Shown in pieces: positions 22,282 through 34,100 of a DNA stretch of 64,000 bases. The stretch covers positions 12,832,587 through 12,896,586 of the forward strand of contig NC_071333.1 in NCBI RefSeq assembly GCF_010183535.1, read 5' to 3'. The position numbers and the translations under genes are program-made. This DNA is from Caenorhabditis remanei. Taxonomy: Eukaryota; Nematoda; Chromadorea; Rhabditida; Rhabditidae. Under the pieces are notes generated by a model that was not told the DNA's origin, searched no databases, and saw only the letters and a list, made by a program, of their open reading frames with translations. Positions within the stretch are counted from its first letter, which is position 1. Each line of letters starts with the position of its first letter.

Positions 22282-25188
22282 TCAATTATCAAACAATAGC
22301 TCCACGGATGGTTGTAAAGTAGTTGATAAGACTGCTCACCAGGGCAAATATTTTCCAATTGTTATCAAATAATTAGTAGGTTGCAATCAGATCAGCAAAA
22401 ACTAAAAATGTTTTTTGATATGATGTGGGTAGATATATTGTTTGATTAACGATCTATGGATTTGTATAGAAAAACACGACGTGTATAATGACACACACTC
22501 ATTCACATAATCAAATGCCAACTAAAAGTCAGAGAAGAGACGTGCTTCAGAGGGATTAGGAAATCAATAATGTTATTTCGAGAAGTTACGGCGTCAACCA
22601 CGTATCCTGTGTTACATAATCTTCGTATCACTAATAGTATAGATAATGCGCTTATTCAAAGTGGGGCGAAAATAAACTTGGCTGTTTTTTTGAGTGGGAA
22701 AAACACACAGGAAGGAGGGTAGAGGAAGTTGTTCAAAATTAGAATAAGAAATGATGCACTAGCAAATACATCACATTTCAGGAATTTTAGATATCTGCCA
22801 GTCGTATTCGGTTTTCAAAATTTTCGCATGTTGAGAGGAATTGAATAATTTACGGATCTTCTACATAACGCATGCTTACTTATTCAATAGCAGCCTTTAC
22901 TAAAATCGTCTTTAGTTAAAACTCAGAAATGTCAAAATGCTTGAGAAGAATCAATTTATGGAAAGAAAAAGTGATGTGAGATGCTTATCTGAACCAATAT
23001 ATGAGCGATTTTGTGGTCGCTGCGAACGTCTGACCAACAAGTGGAAGGGACACAAGAAAATATAATTGGAAGAGGATAGAGCGTAGAGAACGGATAGAGC
23101 TAAAAAGGAGTAATTTGTATGAACCAGTGGCACGACGAGTGGAACCTCTGCTCTTCGTGACAGGTGCGAACAGAACTAGTACGCGTTTGGTGTAATGAGT
23201 GAAAGAAGAGGAGGATTTTATTTTATAGTATATGTATAGTCAGACATCGTCTACACTTTCGGATGTCCATTGTATAGACAGAGCACTTACTGCAGATTAA
23301 ATTTCAAACGTTATAGGATCTGTGAAAAAAAAGCGAGCGAGAAGAACAAGGATGTTTCTTTTTTTAGTATACTTAAAAATATCTTTTAGTAAATGTCAAG
23401 ACGATGAACCGCGGCGATTAGCATAATCTTCACGTTGATGAGCAGAAATGATTTATGAAATGTGGGAAGATGAAGGCTTATTACATTTCAATTTGAGCAT
23501 ATACGAGCTTTGAAGAAAAGAGGAGAGAAAAGAGATGGGATGAAGGAGAAGATGAAGAAGAGCTTGATGAAATTAAGCAATTGCCGAGAAAACAGGAAAT
23601 CGTGGTGAAGCTCGAGTTGTGAAGGATAAATATAACGCTTTGAAGGATGAATGGGATAAAAGAGAACGCATAGCTATCTGATCGGTTTTGAAAGGTATCG
23701 AGTTGTCTCAGACTGAGTAATCGGCTTACTGGCACCTGCTCCAATTGAACATTAAGGTGTACTTTTTAATTAATGAGAACCAGAATGACACAAAGTTCAA
23801 TACCTATGCACTACCTAAAATTGAAAAGTACAACTAAAAAAATTTGTAAGTCTCACAAAGCGAGAAAGTCTGAAAGGCAAAAGTTAGAAAGATGCAGGGA
23901 ACAAAATTTCGGCGGAATAGTGCAATTTGTTCGGCGTATTCTCTAAACAAAAGTCCATAACGGAGAAGCTTTGTGTAAAGTAGGCATTTCCTGCAGTCCG
24001 GATGCGAATATAGCGTAGTATTCCCAACGGTGCACTTGCTTATGACGGATTCAATGTGACTGTCGCTGTTGGAGGCACACGGAACCTCCAGCACTTCAAC
24101 ATTTGGAAGGAGGCATGGAAAAGAAGACATTATCTGAAAAAATACTGAAATGTTGGTTATTCGTTGGAAAAAATCTGAACAACTGTGATTTCCTTATCTG
24201 ATTTCTACTTTTTGTTTGTATTTCAATCATTTTAGACCTGGAAATTTGAAAATTTGGATTCAGAATCTTGTTCTCTAACTCTTTGTTGCAAGCAACTTCA
24301 CGGATGTGTCAAATGATATTTCTGCAAAATTTTCATTTTTGCTTCTCGTCATCCTGCGGACTAATTGAACCGCGTACACTCTCGCTAAAAACTTGAAATG
24401 CAAAATTTACGTCAGAATTTTTATTAGAGAATTGTCTAGACGTGATACGCGTGACGATAAAGAAACATGGTCAAGCTGGGCGGCTGGAGACTACCTTAGA
24501 ACAAGGCACAGCCACAATGGGTGGTATCATTTAAAAAGATAGAGTCGATCATTTGGCATTGAAGTCTTCTCACTTGTCACACGTCGTTCAGTAGAAACAT
24601 CATTCTTTTTTTTCATAGGCATCACCAATCATGCACTTGGAGGATTATTTGTTCATAAGGTAAGAACATCAGGTGAAATATTTAAGAAAAGTAAGATGTT
24701 TTGGGTTATATTTATTATAATTTCACAAGAAAGAGTTATCCCATTAATTAATTTTTCCTATTCTTGATCAGTCATCAAAGTTCTCTGTGCGAATGTCCAG
24801 ACTAGTGTTCTGTTCTGCAAATTTTCGTTCAAGTACAAGTAAGTAATCTGGATACTTATCTCCGCTAGACATTCGGACATCGAGGCACACTTCTCTCGCA
24901 ACTTATCAGTTTTATCAACTCTAACAAGTACTCCGACCTAAAAGGAAATGTTGCGCATTTCATCTCATTTGGAGCGCTCGCTGACAGATTGAGGTCAGAA
25001 AAAGGGAAAAAGTGAACACCAAAGAAAAGGAAAGAATGAGAAATGTTGCGGAGACTGAGAAATTCTGCGGCAAGTGCAAGCCTGTCTGGATCGAAACTCT
25101 ACTAAACTTATCACCCAGTTTTCTGATCACATACTCTCACTACTAGAGTGTAAGACCGCCTCCTTTTAGATTTCACGTAGAACGTTGG
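22282..25188. other. intergenic region between homeobox gene and daf-9
   Basis: About 2.9 kb with no supported exon or RNA gene, lying between two divergently transcribed genes, so it probably holds the promoters of both. It contains purine-rich patches (for example about 23510-23570) but no recognised repeat family. Regulatory sequence for daf-9 is expected in the right part. Confidence 0.5.
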
Positions 25189-25196
25189 TATAAAAA
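25189..25196 (+). promoter_or_regulatory. TATA box, distal daf-9 promoter
   Basis: TATAAAAA lies 40 bp before the first in-frame ATG (25236) of the long daf-9 form. The spacing fits a core promoter with a short leader. Confidence 0.55.
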
Positions 25197-25199
25197 GAC

Positions 25200-25207
25200 A
25201 GTGCACT
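25200..25207. promoter_or_regulatory. palindromic AGTGCACT, possible DAF-12-type site
   Basis: AGTGCACT contains AGTGCA on both strands, immediately after the TATA box. AGTGCA is a half-site reported for the nuclear receptor DAF-12, which acts downstream of DAF-9. An 8-bp match can be chance. Confidence 0.3.
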
Positions 25208-25235
25208 GTAGGCACAACTCACATTTCTTCTAAAC

Positions 25236-28005
25236 ATGTTTCTTTCCCCTCTAGAAATAGTTGCGATTTTAAGATCCACTGTTTCAGAAACGGTCAATGT
25301 AAGTTATTCATTACCTTCAGACTTTTTCATTTTCAAAAAACTGGTATCATTTTTCAAAATCGGGACTTCTATCCCTTCCCATTTCTCAAATTTGTATTTA
25401 CTACAATTTCGCTAGTGAATTGAATTCTCACTTCCTTTTCGCCTACAGTAAGACTAATTGCCATCGAGATCGCCTTCACGAAAACAGATATATTTTTCTC
25501 ATAAATTTTTGTTTTCGTAAAATAAAAAAAAGTAAAAAGCACTTCGATTCTTTTTCATGTGTTTTTTCTTACTGCCTGTGAATACGGTACACTACTGTCC
25601 ATAATTCGTTGTTTTTCAGCAGAGCAGTTGTATAAAAAGAGAGGCTGCTTTCTGTCAGAAATATGATTCATGTCTGTTTCTTTTTCTCCAGCCATTGTAT
25701 TTTAGCACAACCAATTTCTATTACTTTTCTCCTTCGTATTATTTTTTATCGATAAAAATTTCAGAAATTAAAGATGGATCGATCGACATTTCTCAGGGTT
25801 CGTGATTGGACCATGTTTGCAATTTCCCATCATCTAATTATGGCCATCTACCTTTCCATCCTTCAAGTCCTCATTCCATACTTCTTTCCACAATTTGACT
25901 ATCACCGTTGGTTCCTTCGCGCGTTCCTTTTTCACCTGGCATGTATAATTGTTTCCTACATCGTCCGAGTTACCACATATCCACCAGGACCACCACCAAT
26001 GGCGATTCTTGGAAACTCTCCATTCGTTAACGTCCTCTGCCCAGAGGAGACTTTTCTCGAATACCGAGAAATATATGGACCAGTGTTCACTCTCCATCTT
26101 TCAAGTAAGCTCATTTGCTGAGATTCAACATTTAAATTATTATTTTCAGAACCTACCGTAATCCTTGCTGATTACTCAACTATTCAAGAAGCTCTCGTTA
26201 AGAATGGTGAGTATTCGTAGGAACACAGGAACAGATAAGAAAGTATCAAACGAAAAAATCGGATAGAAAAAATCGTTCGGAAGACTGATATGTTCTTCCG
26301 AGAAAAAATTGTAATTCCCGTAAGCGAGTTTTTCATACGTGTTCGCAACATTCTTTCTTCCGAAAAAGTTCACCAATGATTCTACTACAATGTTTTGTGT
26401 TGGTTTCGTATTCAACAAACTTCATAAATTATAGGCCAACAGACAAGCGGACGTTCGAGCGCCGAGTCATTTGTTCTTTTCACCGGAGATCGTGAAAATG
26501 GAGATGGAGTCATTCTTGCAATGCGTCAAAAGTGGAAGGATATGCGTCATGAAATCAGCCGTTTCATGAATAAGTGGTACGGCAAGCCAATGGACGAGTT
26601 GGTTCTCCACCACACCAGATGCCTTGAAACAGAGTTGATGAAGATTTCGGAGACCCAGGTACGGTAGTCCCGACTAGATGTGCCATTGGTTATCTATTTA
26701 CAGAGTTTGGTTGATTTGCGTGACCCTCTTGCCGGAGCTATTGCCAATGTCATCCAGCAGATCACTATCGGGCGCAATTACATGTACCAGGATCAGGAAT
26801 TCCAGACTCAATTGAAAGATATTAACTCTGTCGTGAAAGAGGTAAGAATCCCGTTTTCCCCTATCTCCTATTGTTGCGAATACCGTATTCTTGCAGATTA
26901 TGACTGCTGAAGTGTTCTTTGTGAACTGCTACCCGTGGCTTCGTTATCTGCCAGAGGGCATTCTCCGCAAATGGACGAATTACAAAAGAAGTGGATTCAG
27001 ACTTCAGCAATGGTAAGAACCAGTTCTCATGTGATATACATATACAGTAGCCCTTTTCAAGGTTCCGCACTATTTTGGAAGAACATCACGTCAACCGCCA
27101 TCAAGGCGATTTTATGTCACATATGATAGACCTCCAAGAGTCGAAACAAGAACAATTCAAGTAAGTTGCGATAAGATGGGAAGCGAGTACATGTTGCATG
27201 TTTCAAAATTTGCAGTGACCTATCAATCATTCTTACCTGTGGAGATATGTGGACTGGTGGAATGGAGACTACTGTAACTACATTGAGATGGGGAATCATC
27301 TATCTTCTTAACAACCCGGAGGTCCAAGCAAAGTGCCATTTAGAGCTACTCAATGTAGGAGACCCTGAAGCTAGAATTGTTATAAAAAACTATGTTTACA
27401 GGTTTTCGGAAACGATGTCCCGGATATGAGCAGAATGAATCAGACCCATTACGTCAGAGCTACACTTTCCGAAATTCAGCGTCTTGCAAATGTTCTTCCA
27501 TGGGCTATCCCACACAAGTGAGTTACCTGCTTACTCAATATTCATTTAACTGGCTATTTTGCAGAACATTGGAACAATGCAACATCGGAGGATATGAAAT
27601 CCCGGTCAACACTGAAATCATCCCAGCTCTCGGTGCCACTCTCTTTGATCCAAACGTGTTTGAGTCACCAAAAATGTTCAAACCCGAACGCTTTTTGGAT
27701 GAAGAAGGAAAATATCGTGTTATGGAAGAATTCCGTCCATTCGGTTTGGGACCAAGAGTTTGCCTCGGAGAAAGAGTTGCTCGCACTGAACTCTACCTCA
27801 TCTTTGCAAGTCTACTCCAGAACTTCCGTTTCTATTTGAACAGAGGTGGGTTATCATTAATCAAACTTACTAGACAGTTCCACATCAAACTATATTTGCA
27901 GGTGATCCAACCCCAGTTGCTGAACGCGTCATCGGTGGAATCACTGCTCCTCCAAAACCATATGCGACTCGTGTTGAGTACCTCGGACACCGTACTATCA
28001 ACTAA
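25236..28005 (+). CDS. daf-9: DAF-9 ortholog, CYP22A cytochrome P450 (steroid 26-oxidase)
   Basis: Eleven exons: 25236-25298, 25765-26104, 26150-26206, 26435-26658, 26704-26841, 26897-27012, 27062-27160, 27216-27354, 27402-27517, 27565-27845 and 27902-28005. They give 558 aa, or 534 aa from the ATG at 25774. P450 motifs are present: an N-terminal membrane anchor, the proline-rich hinge (YPPGPPP), the I-helix with GDMWTGGMETT, the K-helix ExxR (SEIQR) and the heme loop FGLGPRVCLGE with the Cys ligand. The sequence agrees almost throughout with C. elegans DAF-9 as I know it (SPFVNV, GRNYMYQDQEFQTQL, MIDLQESKQEQF). DAF-9 oxidises sterol side chains to make dafachronic acids, the ligands of DAF-12, and so controls dauer entry and reproductive growth. 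Two TATA boxes precede two possible first exons, and C. elegans daf-9 also has alternative N-termini. The poly(A) signal is at 28169. Confidence 0.93.
25631..25638 (+). promoter_or_regulatory. TATA box, proximal daf-9 promoter
   Basis: TATAAAAA lies about 135 bp before the second candidate start ATG (25774), inside the first intron of the long form. It suggests an alternative promoter for a shorter isoform. Confidence 0.5.
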
Positions 28006-28168
28006 ATATCTCATGCCTATTTACCTCCACTATGACTTCACTGATTTCTTCTTCTCACGCTTTAATTTTTGTCTAAAATCTCCTCCCATCGCTTTACTGA
28101 ATTTCCCTTACGTCATAATCGATCCTCTCTTTCGAACAAATGCATCATATGTCTTCTAAATGTATTCC

Positions 28169-28174
28169 AATAAA
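28169..28174 (+). terminator. daf-9 poly(A) signal
   Basis: AATAAA lies about 165 bp after the daf-9 stop, followed by a T-rich stretch. Confidence 0.55.
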
Positions 28175-29146
28175 GTTTCCTGTCTTTTTTTATCATTCAA
28201 ACAACAAAATTTACAAATGGTCATGGTGGTCGGTATAATAGAGTGACTCATAATAGGCGAGAAACATAAAGAATACAAAAAACTGGATGCAGGACTGTCA
28301 CATGGGAATCTGAAACAAAATTGTGAAGAAAGTTGGATTTGAACAAAATGATCGACAGAAATTCGATAAAATGAGCAACTTGAAAAATCCTCTGTCAGGT
28401 CAAAATCATCATTTTTGTTGCTGAACCTATAAAAGAGTTGGCAAACTATCTGTGCACTTTTCAGTTTAGGTTTCCAGTTCATACGTTTATTCTTCCAATT
28501 CAAACAATCCATAACATATATACCACCCGTAGACATGAAACATTTATCATGTACCCAAAACCCAACAGTCATCCTAAACCACGGTTCGAACCAGGTACCG
28601 TACGGAACCCGTTCGCAACATTGATTATCCTGATTCTCCCTGAGAATCGTTCAGTTTATTGACCCAATTGTAGCTCTCTTCCGAAATAAGCACGTGCCCT
28701 TCTCCGCAACATTATCCCCCGCCAACGAAAAGTTCAGTGAGAACTAGTTTCGGTGTCCTTCTCCGTGGAAATGTCGCCAAGTGTGTGTAATGAAAAGAAC
28801 TATCATTCGAGACATGATGATAATCATTTTCGTTTTTCTCACGAGAAAATGAAAGATTCCAAAAGACAAAGTCATCGGAAGTTCAACAAATTAGAAGAAC
28901 TTTCCGATTAAAAAAAAAGCGAGGTGGGGGCCGACATACATTGAAATTACAAAAAAAACCCATTTATCAAAAGGGAAGGCGAAGGGGAAAAAGGCAACTT
29001 TCGAAAAAAAACCCGAATAAAATGGAAGCGATTTGGTTGGAGTGAGGGAAACGTTTGGTTAGAGGGATGAAACATTACCAGGGGGATCTATTCAACCTAG
29101 AACAATAACCGGAAGTATTTAACAACATGGTATTATGCAAGTGAAA
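28175..29146. other. intergenic region between convergent daf-9 and bca-1
   Basis: About 1 kb with no supported exon or RNA gene, expected to hold the 3' ends of both genes. Confidence 0.5.
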
Positions 29147-30880
29147 CTATTTGGCTTTGGCGAACGCGACTGGTCCATCTTGGTCTTCTGGAAGTGGGCA
29201 GCGAGCGTTGAGTTCAGAGAGATGTTTGTCGACAGTCTTCTCCTGTAACAAATTCAGTTTATTAGGCTTGATTCAGTTTGATAATAACAGAGTTTTGACA
29301 CTATAAAGTGTCAGGTGTGCATTTCTTGATCATTTGATCGTTTTCTGCTCTTTTCATCATCCAACTTACGTCAATGACCACAAATCTCTTCTTATCCTTT
29401 GAGAACAGGTAGTCGTCTCCCGTGTAGACGTCGAACCACATTCCATGAATATGAAGACGTCCTGAAAATCAATAATTATATGAGCCGAAACGTTGGACGA
29501 CTCACCAGACTCCAAATGCTCCTGCAGGATCTGGTGTGAGCAGATATTGACAAGCTGCTGGAGGACGTTGATCTGAAAACAAATGAACAATGAGTTATCC
29601 GTTTGCTGAAACATGTTTACCTGCGAAAGTTTGTCCTCTGCTGAAAGTTTGTCCATCGGATCAATTATAGCCTCGAACGATTGGCTGGGAGCAACTTCCG
29701 AGTCAAATTTCATTATCGATGGACCTCGGTGAATACGCTCGTTCAGTCTGAAACAAATACTTTGAGTAATTCCAACTGATTTTCATTAGAGTCACCTCTT
29801 GATCGAACTGTATCCACTTCTTCTGACCCAGTTGTCCATCGGCGAGGAGGGGTCGAATTCCTTTGGGCATTGGTGGAGCCTGTACAGAGTGTTGATAGCC
29901 TGAGAACGACAAAATTAGAATATTTTCTGCTGTTGTTAGCTCACTTTGCAATCCGAATGTCCACAAACCACAACATGTCTGATTCCACCTCTCTTGACAG
30001 CAAGTTCCAGAGCGGCTGGCTCGGTGGTCACGGATACCTCGGAGGATGTACCTGAAAAAAATCGGAAATTGTGTGATCAGAAAGCTTATGAGGGAAGTCT
30101 TTGGAGACGCGGCTTTCAAACAATCTACGAATTTGTTTATTGGTACTTTCGACTACGTGGTGTCCATTTCTGCAGTCAAAACCTGTTAAATGTGTCTGCG
30201 AGCCGAATATGAGCTTTTAAACCTTTCGTATGGTTAAGCTTTCTACATGGAATTTCAAATCGGCCGCGTAAACGCAACCGCGCTGTCCCATTTGTGTTTT
30301 TTACCGGTGGTCGTACGTTGCAAAAATGAAAGCATCTTGCGTATAATTTTTGCCGATTTGGAATTTCATGTGAAAACGCTGGACCATATGAATAGTTTGA
30401 GAGCTCATAACTCGCCTTGTAGAGACATTTAGCAGATTTTGACTGCAGAAATAGACTCCCAGTGGTCAAAAATACCTATAAACAAATTTATAGATCGTTT
30501 GAAAGCCACGTCGCTGAAGACTTCCTTTGATAGCTTCCAGCAATTTTCCAATTCCAACAAAACTAGTATTATCTGGACAGTGTGTGTGTGTGTTCTGTCC
30601 ATAGCTACTTACCATAGGTAGGAGCTTCTGGAATCATGTTTCCAGCGTTTCTGACGACGAACATATCTCCGACACGCGATTGGGTGAATCTTGTAGGCAA
30701 CATTCTCGAATCCATGCAGGTGAACATGACGGAAGTTGGCTAAAACAATATTTTCTTATTTTTTATTCAAAATCGGTCTCCACTTACTTGTGGATTATTT
30801 TTGATTTCTTCAAACTGCTTGACCAGATCCTCTCTGATGGTTTGACGGTATTTGATGACTCCTCGCAAGATTTTGTTCAT
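29147..30880 (-). CDS. bca-1: beta carbonic anhydrase BCA-1 ortholog
   Basis: Eight exons (30880-30788, 30739-30613, 30051-29945, 29899-29796, 29747-29621, 29572-29506, 29461-29370, 29242-29147) give 270 aa. The enzyme interconverts CO2 and bicarbonate. Beta-class zinc ligands are visible: Cys39 with the Asp41/Arg43 dyad in FTCMDSRMLP, and His105 and Cys108 in VVCGHSDCKA. FVVRNAGNM and LHIHGMWFDVYTGD follow as in animal beta enzymes. There is no clear signal peptide, so a cytosolic or mitochondrial location is likely. In C. elegans bca-1 lies on the same cosmid as daf-9, as I recall. Intron 2 (about 560 bp) is much longer than the others because it contains a fold-back repeat. Confidence 0.92.
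30093..30525. repeat. fold-back (palindromic) repeat, copy 1, in bca-1 intron 2
   Basis: The left end (GGAAGTCTTTGGAGACG, then GCTTTCAAAC) recurs in reverse complement at the right end (CGTCGCTGAAGACTTCC preceded by GTTTGAAAGC), giving imperfect terminal inverted repeats of about 50 bp. The element is about 433 bp, carries no open frame and resembles copy 2 at 34101-34514 over most of its length. It is best described as a non-autonomous fold-back or MITE-like element. Confidence 0.7.
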
Positions 30881-31474
30881 CCTTTCTGGAGAATACTCGT
30901 GGTTAGCAAAAAAAAAAGCGGGGAAAAGTGATCTCTGACAGAGAGAAACTGTTCGAAGTGTTGGTTTGCGGGCGTCAATGCTATCGGGAAAACAGTTTAT
31001 AAGCAAACATAACCGTCACTCAAAAGCTGCACAACTTGCGATAAAAGGTTGAAATGGTTACGGAGGAAACTTTATTGAAGCTTCATGTTTTTTTTGCTAA
31101 ACGAAATCGAAACATCAGTAAACGTGTTAAAAAGTCGCCCGACTTTACACCGGGTATAAGATTGACCGCTGCAAACTTTCTCGCGTCAATGTGTATGTTG
31201 CGAAGAACAATCTCTCTCGTGGTTGAAATCGATGAACAATAAAAAAATTCAATGAACGATCAGATATCAGTGATTTCAGAACAGATTGTAATCAGTAATA
31301 AAGGTAAAAAACTGAAATACATGACTGGAAACGTTTTATAAATCACAACAATAAACGACTAGATTGTGGGCAGATGTTGAGCAAAAAGAAATGAAACAAA
31401 AAAATGGAACAAAAATGTAACAAAAATCTAGATCAAAATCTATCTAACAAGTAAAAATCGATGCATATAATCAG
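30881..31474. other. spacer between bca-1 and the MTFP1-like gene
   Basis: About 600 bp upstream of bca-1 and downstream of the MTFP1-like gene, both on the minus strand. No exon or repeat is recognised; it probably contains the bca-1 promoter. Confidence 0.45.
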
Positions 31475-32103
31475 CTATTCATTGTATACTTTGCGAGCTG
31501 TCTTGTTCATGGTCTCCTCCACAAATGTGTCGATTGGGTGAACTATGAACGGAATCGTGGCGAGACCCAACGCGGTTACTGTCCATTTTCTCACGGTGGT
31601 TGGCAGTTTTGTTGACTTTTGCAAGAGCATGTTTGTGAAGAAACAGAATCGATTGATAGTGAATCCTGGGATCAGTACAGAAGCAAACGTCTGCCACAAG
31701 ACGGTATCTACTGTGGCAATTGCAACCTTCTTTGTTTTTTCCGTGGGGTTCACATGAGTTTTCTGGAAAACTTTCGAATTTTTATCTCAATTCCTCCAGA
31801 AGTTGTAAATCTAGTTGCCGATGAATTTGGAGGTATGTAATATCTTTCCCTTTAAAATTTACCTGCGATTCTATGTATCCCTTGTCTATCGAATCCGCAG
31901 CCACATACCCGAAAGCGACCACGTATGAAAATTTGACGAATACCGGTTTGACGAGGGATCTAAACGCCTCTCCGACCTCATTGGCATATCCTGGAATTCA
32001 TACAAATCTTATTTTCCCATCTTGAGTAGCTTCTCCAACCTAGGAACCGTACGGGTGTATGGCGGAATATATCTTTTTCGTCGCTACTTTCTATTGGAGA
32101 CAT
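31475..32103 (-). CDS. mitochondrial fission process protein 1 (MTFP1/MTP18) ortholog
   Basis: Three exons (32103-32040, 31990-31863, 31762-31475) give 159 aa, about the usual family length. VRFLGYANEVGEAFRSLV, then DTVLWQTFASVLIPGFTINR and VRKWTVTALGLATIPFIVHP, match the human protein closely. MTP18 is an inner mitochondrial membrane protein linked to mitochondrial fission. Several hydrophobic segments fit a multi-pass membrane protein. The intron within GLY-TYR (VRFLG/YANEV) recovers the conserved motif, which supports the model. The gene starts only 213 bp after the stop of the PAP2 gene on the same strand, so the two may form an operon. Confidence 0.88.
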
Positions 32104-32315
32104 CTGAAAGAACACACACAATGAGAAAAAAACAGAGACAATTAGAAGAAAAGATAGACAGAAATAAAGAGGTGAACTAAACCAAGTCAAGACCAAAACT
32201 AATTAAAAATCAGTGTTTTTCACAGTGGTAATATTTTATTTGAACCCGTAGAGAAAGATTAGATTGACGATACGGGCGGAATGACAATGTACACGAAGAA
32301 TGGACACGTATCAAT

Positions 32316-33631
32316 TCATTTGAGTAATTCGCGAAACACAGTGTTGACTGCATATGGGATAGTGAGCATGAGTCGACCTTCCATGAATCCGATGACAATT
32401 CCTGAAATTTGAGAAATTTATTGAAAAATCGCAGATGAAGCATCGAAATGAGGTCAGACTGCAATCAATGGTGGAGCCCAATTATATTGCGTCTGATGAT
32501 TTAGCAAGCAGTGATTACAGCATCTATCAAACCTTCAGTCTTGTTTTAACGCTATTCAAAATGATATTTAGTGGAATGAAACTGTTAACATCTTCTACCA
32601 TCTATTTATTCTCTAAATACCCAGCTCTGAAGAAAACTGAACCAGCACAATAGCCTGTGCACCAGTAAAGACTGGATATCATCTTACGATTTCTAACTGA
32701 AAATGTTTAACATTTTTCACCGACCACGCAATCTCGGTCAGAATGCTTCGGAAATGCATTTACTATTATTTTATTTTTTCTAAACTTAACGAAATGGACA
32801 ACTTTTCTTTTTCTTGTAATTCCAGTACACAACGTTCCTAAATGATTGGTTTTTTATGCAAGTAGGAAAACTACACAAATTTCGCCGATATTTTGAACAC
32901 AAAGGCATACCAGCAAGAACATCTGTGATATAATGTCGGCCCAAAGCAACTCTTGACAGCCCAACAATCAACGGCAACGGAATGAACGGCACGGCAGACA
33001 TTGGAGAGAAATTATATCTGAAACAAAACATCATTTTGCCGACGTCACGAAGCTGGAAAACTCACAGCATGACAATGAGCATAGCGGCTCGAGAAGAATG
33101 ACCGGATGGGAAGGAGTAGATGTCGACGGTGTATTCAATATACTAAAACAATAATAAAAGTTTTTGATTGATTTTAATGAAAGGTTACTTACCTTCGAAT
33201 AAGTCTTCAGTGGCCGGTCCCGATGAATGTAGAATTTGATGACAGCAATGAAGATCAGATCGAAATACAGCCCTGAATACCAGCAACAAATCAGAATCAT
33301 CAAGCTGGCCTTTTTTTCCTACCTATGTTTAAAACTACCAAACCATACTGTGTCATTTCATCAAAATTTTTGCCATATGCCACGATCAATCCAAGAGCGG
33401 CGACAACGAACCATGGAAACCCGTGAATCTGAAATAAATTAAAATTAAATGACGTATTTAGCTTGACGATTCACTTACCAGCCATTCAATCCATGTACAC
33501 GCTGTTTCATACTTGTTCTTTTCGTAGAGTAGTTTCGAATACTTTTCGTCGGCACCGATTCCCCAATGAATCACTGAAAACATGGATAAAAATTAAAAAC
33601 TGTTATGAAAAATCAACTTACATCTCTCCAT
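32316..33631 (-). CDS. PAP2-family phosphatase (PLPP6-like)
   Basis: Seven exons (33631-33622, 33573-33479, 33428-33323, 33272-33193, 33142-33066, 33017-32911, 32401-32316) give 186 aa. All three phosphatase motifs are intact: K83-x6-R90-P91 (KFYIHRDRP), P109-S-G-H112 (FPSGH) and S144-R-x5-H151-x3-D155 (SRVALGRHYITD). At least five hydrophobic segments are present. Closest in layout are the polyisoprenoid/presqualene diphosphate phosphatases of the ER (PLPP6 type), but the exact substrate is not shown. The first coding exon is only 10 bp and the protein is shorter at its N-terminus than vertebrate relatives, so an upstream exon may be missing. Confidence 0.82.
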
Positions 33632-34100
33632 CGAATTTTTTTTTGAAAATTTCGCAACCAAACCGAGTAAGATTTAGTGCTGACGTTGATTAAACCATCG
33701 TTTGACGCGAAAAATAAAATACATACACTCGTCCGAGAAGACTACACCGCGGGCGCTCACTCTTCCACCATTTCTCGTCCTTCGGCCACCTCCCCCTAAT
33801 GGAGACGCCTTGCTTCCCCTCCGTTGGTCGTGTATAAACCCGGCGCACTACTACTCTCCCAACAGCAGCTATGGTGGAGTGGTAGTAGTGCGGTACTTCG
33901 GTCCTCGTACTCTATGGTTCGATCCCGGCAGCGGTCTGAATGATGACGCCTCGGCCCATCCTCTACAGAACGTGTATGTTAGGTGTGCTTCGGCCCCAAA
34001 AACCCCCCTGGTGTGCTTCGGCCCCGCTAAAAACGTTGTGATTCGTCCACGTTTTGCAATTTTGAGTTGAAATTTCAGATGAATAGTTTCACCATACATA
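33632..34100. other. spacer upstream of the PAP2 gene
   Basis: Holds the tRNA-like element and, at about 33982-34026, two copies of a 16-bp repeat (GGTGTGCTTCGGCCCC). No exon is seen. Confidence 0.45.
33844..33930 (+). repeat. tRNA-like element with A and B boxes and a hairpin
   Basis: TGGTGGAGTGG (33872-33882) fits a Pol III A box and GGTTCGATCCC (33916-33926) is a perfect B box, 44 bp apart start to start. The acceptor and T stems do not pair, so it is not a working tRNA gene. Overlapping it, GCACTACTAC and its reverse complement near 33883-33892 can form a hairpin. It may be a tRNA pseudogene or a SINE-like sequence. Confidence 0.4.
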
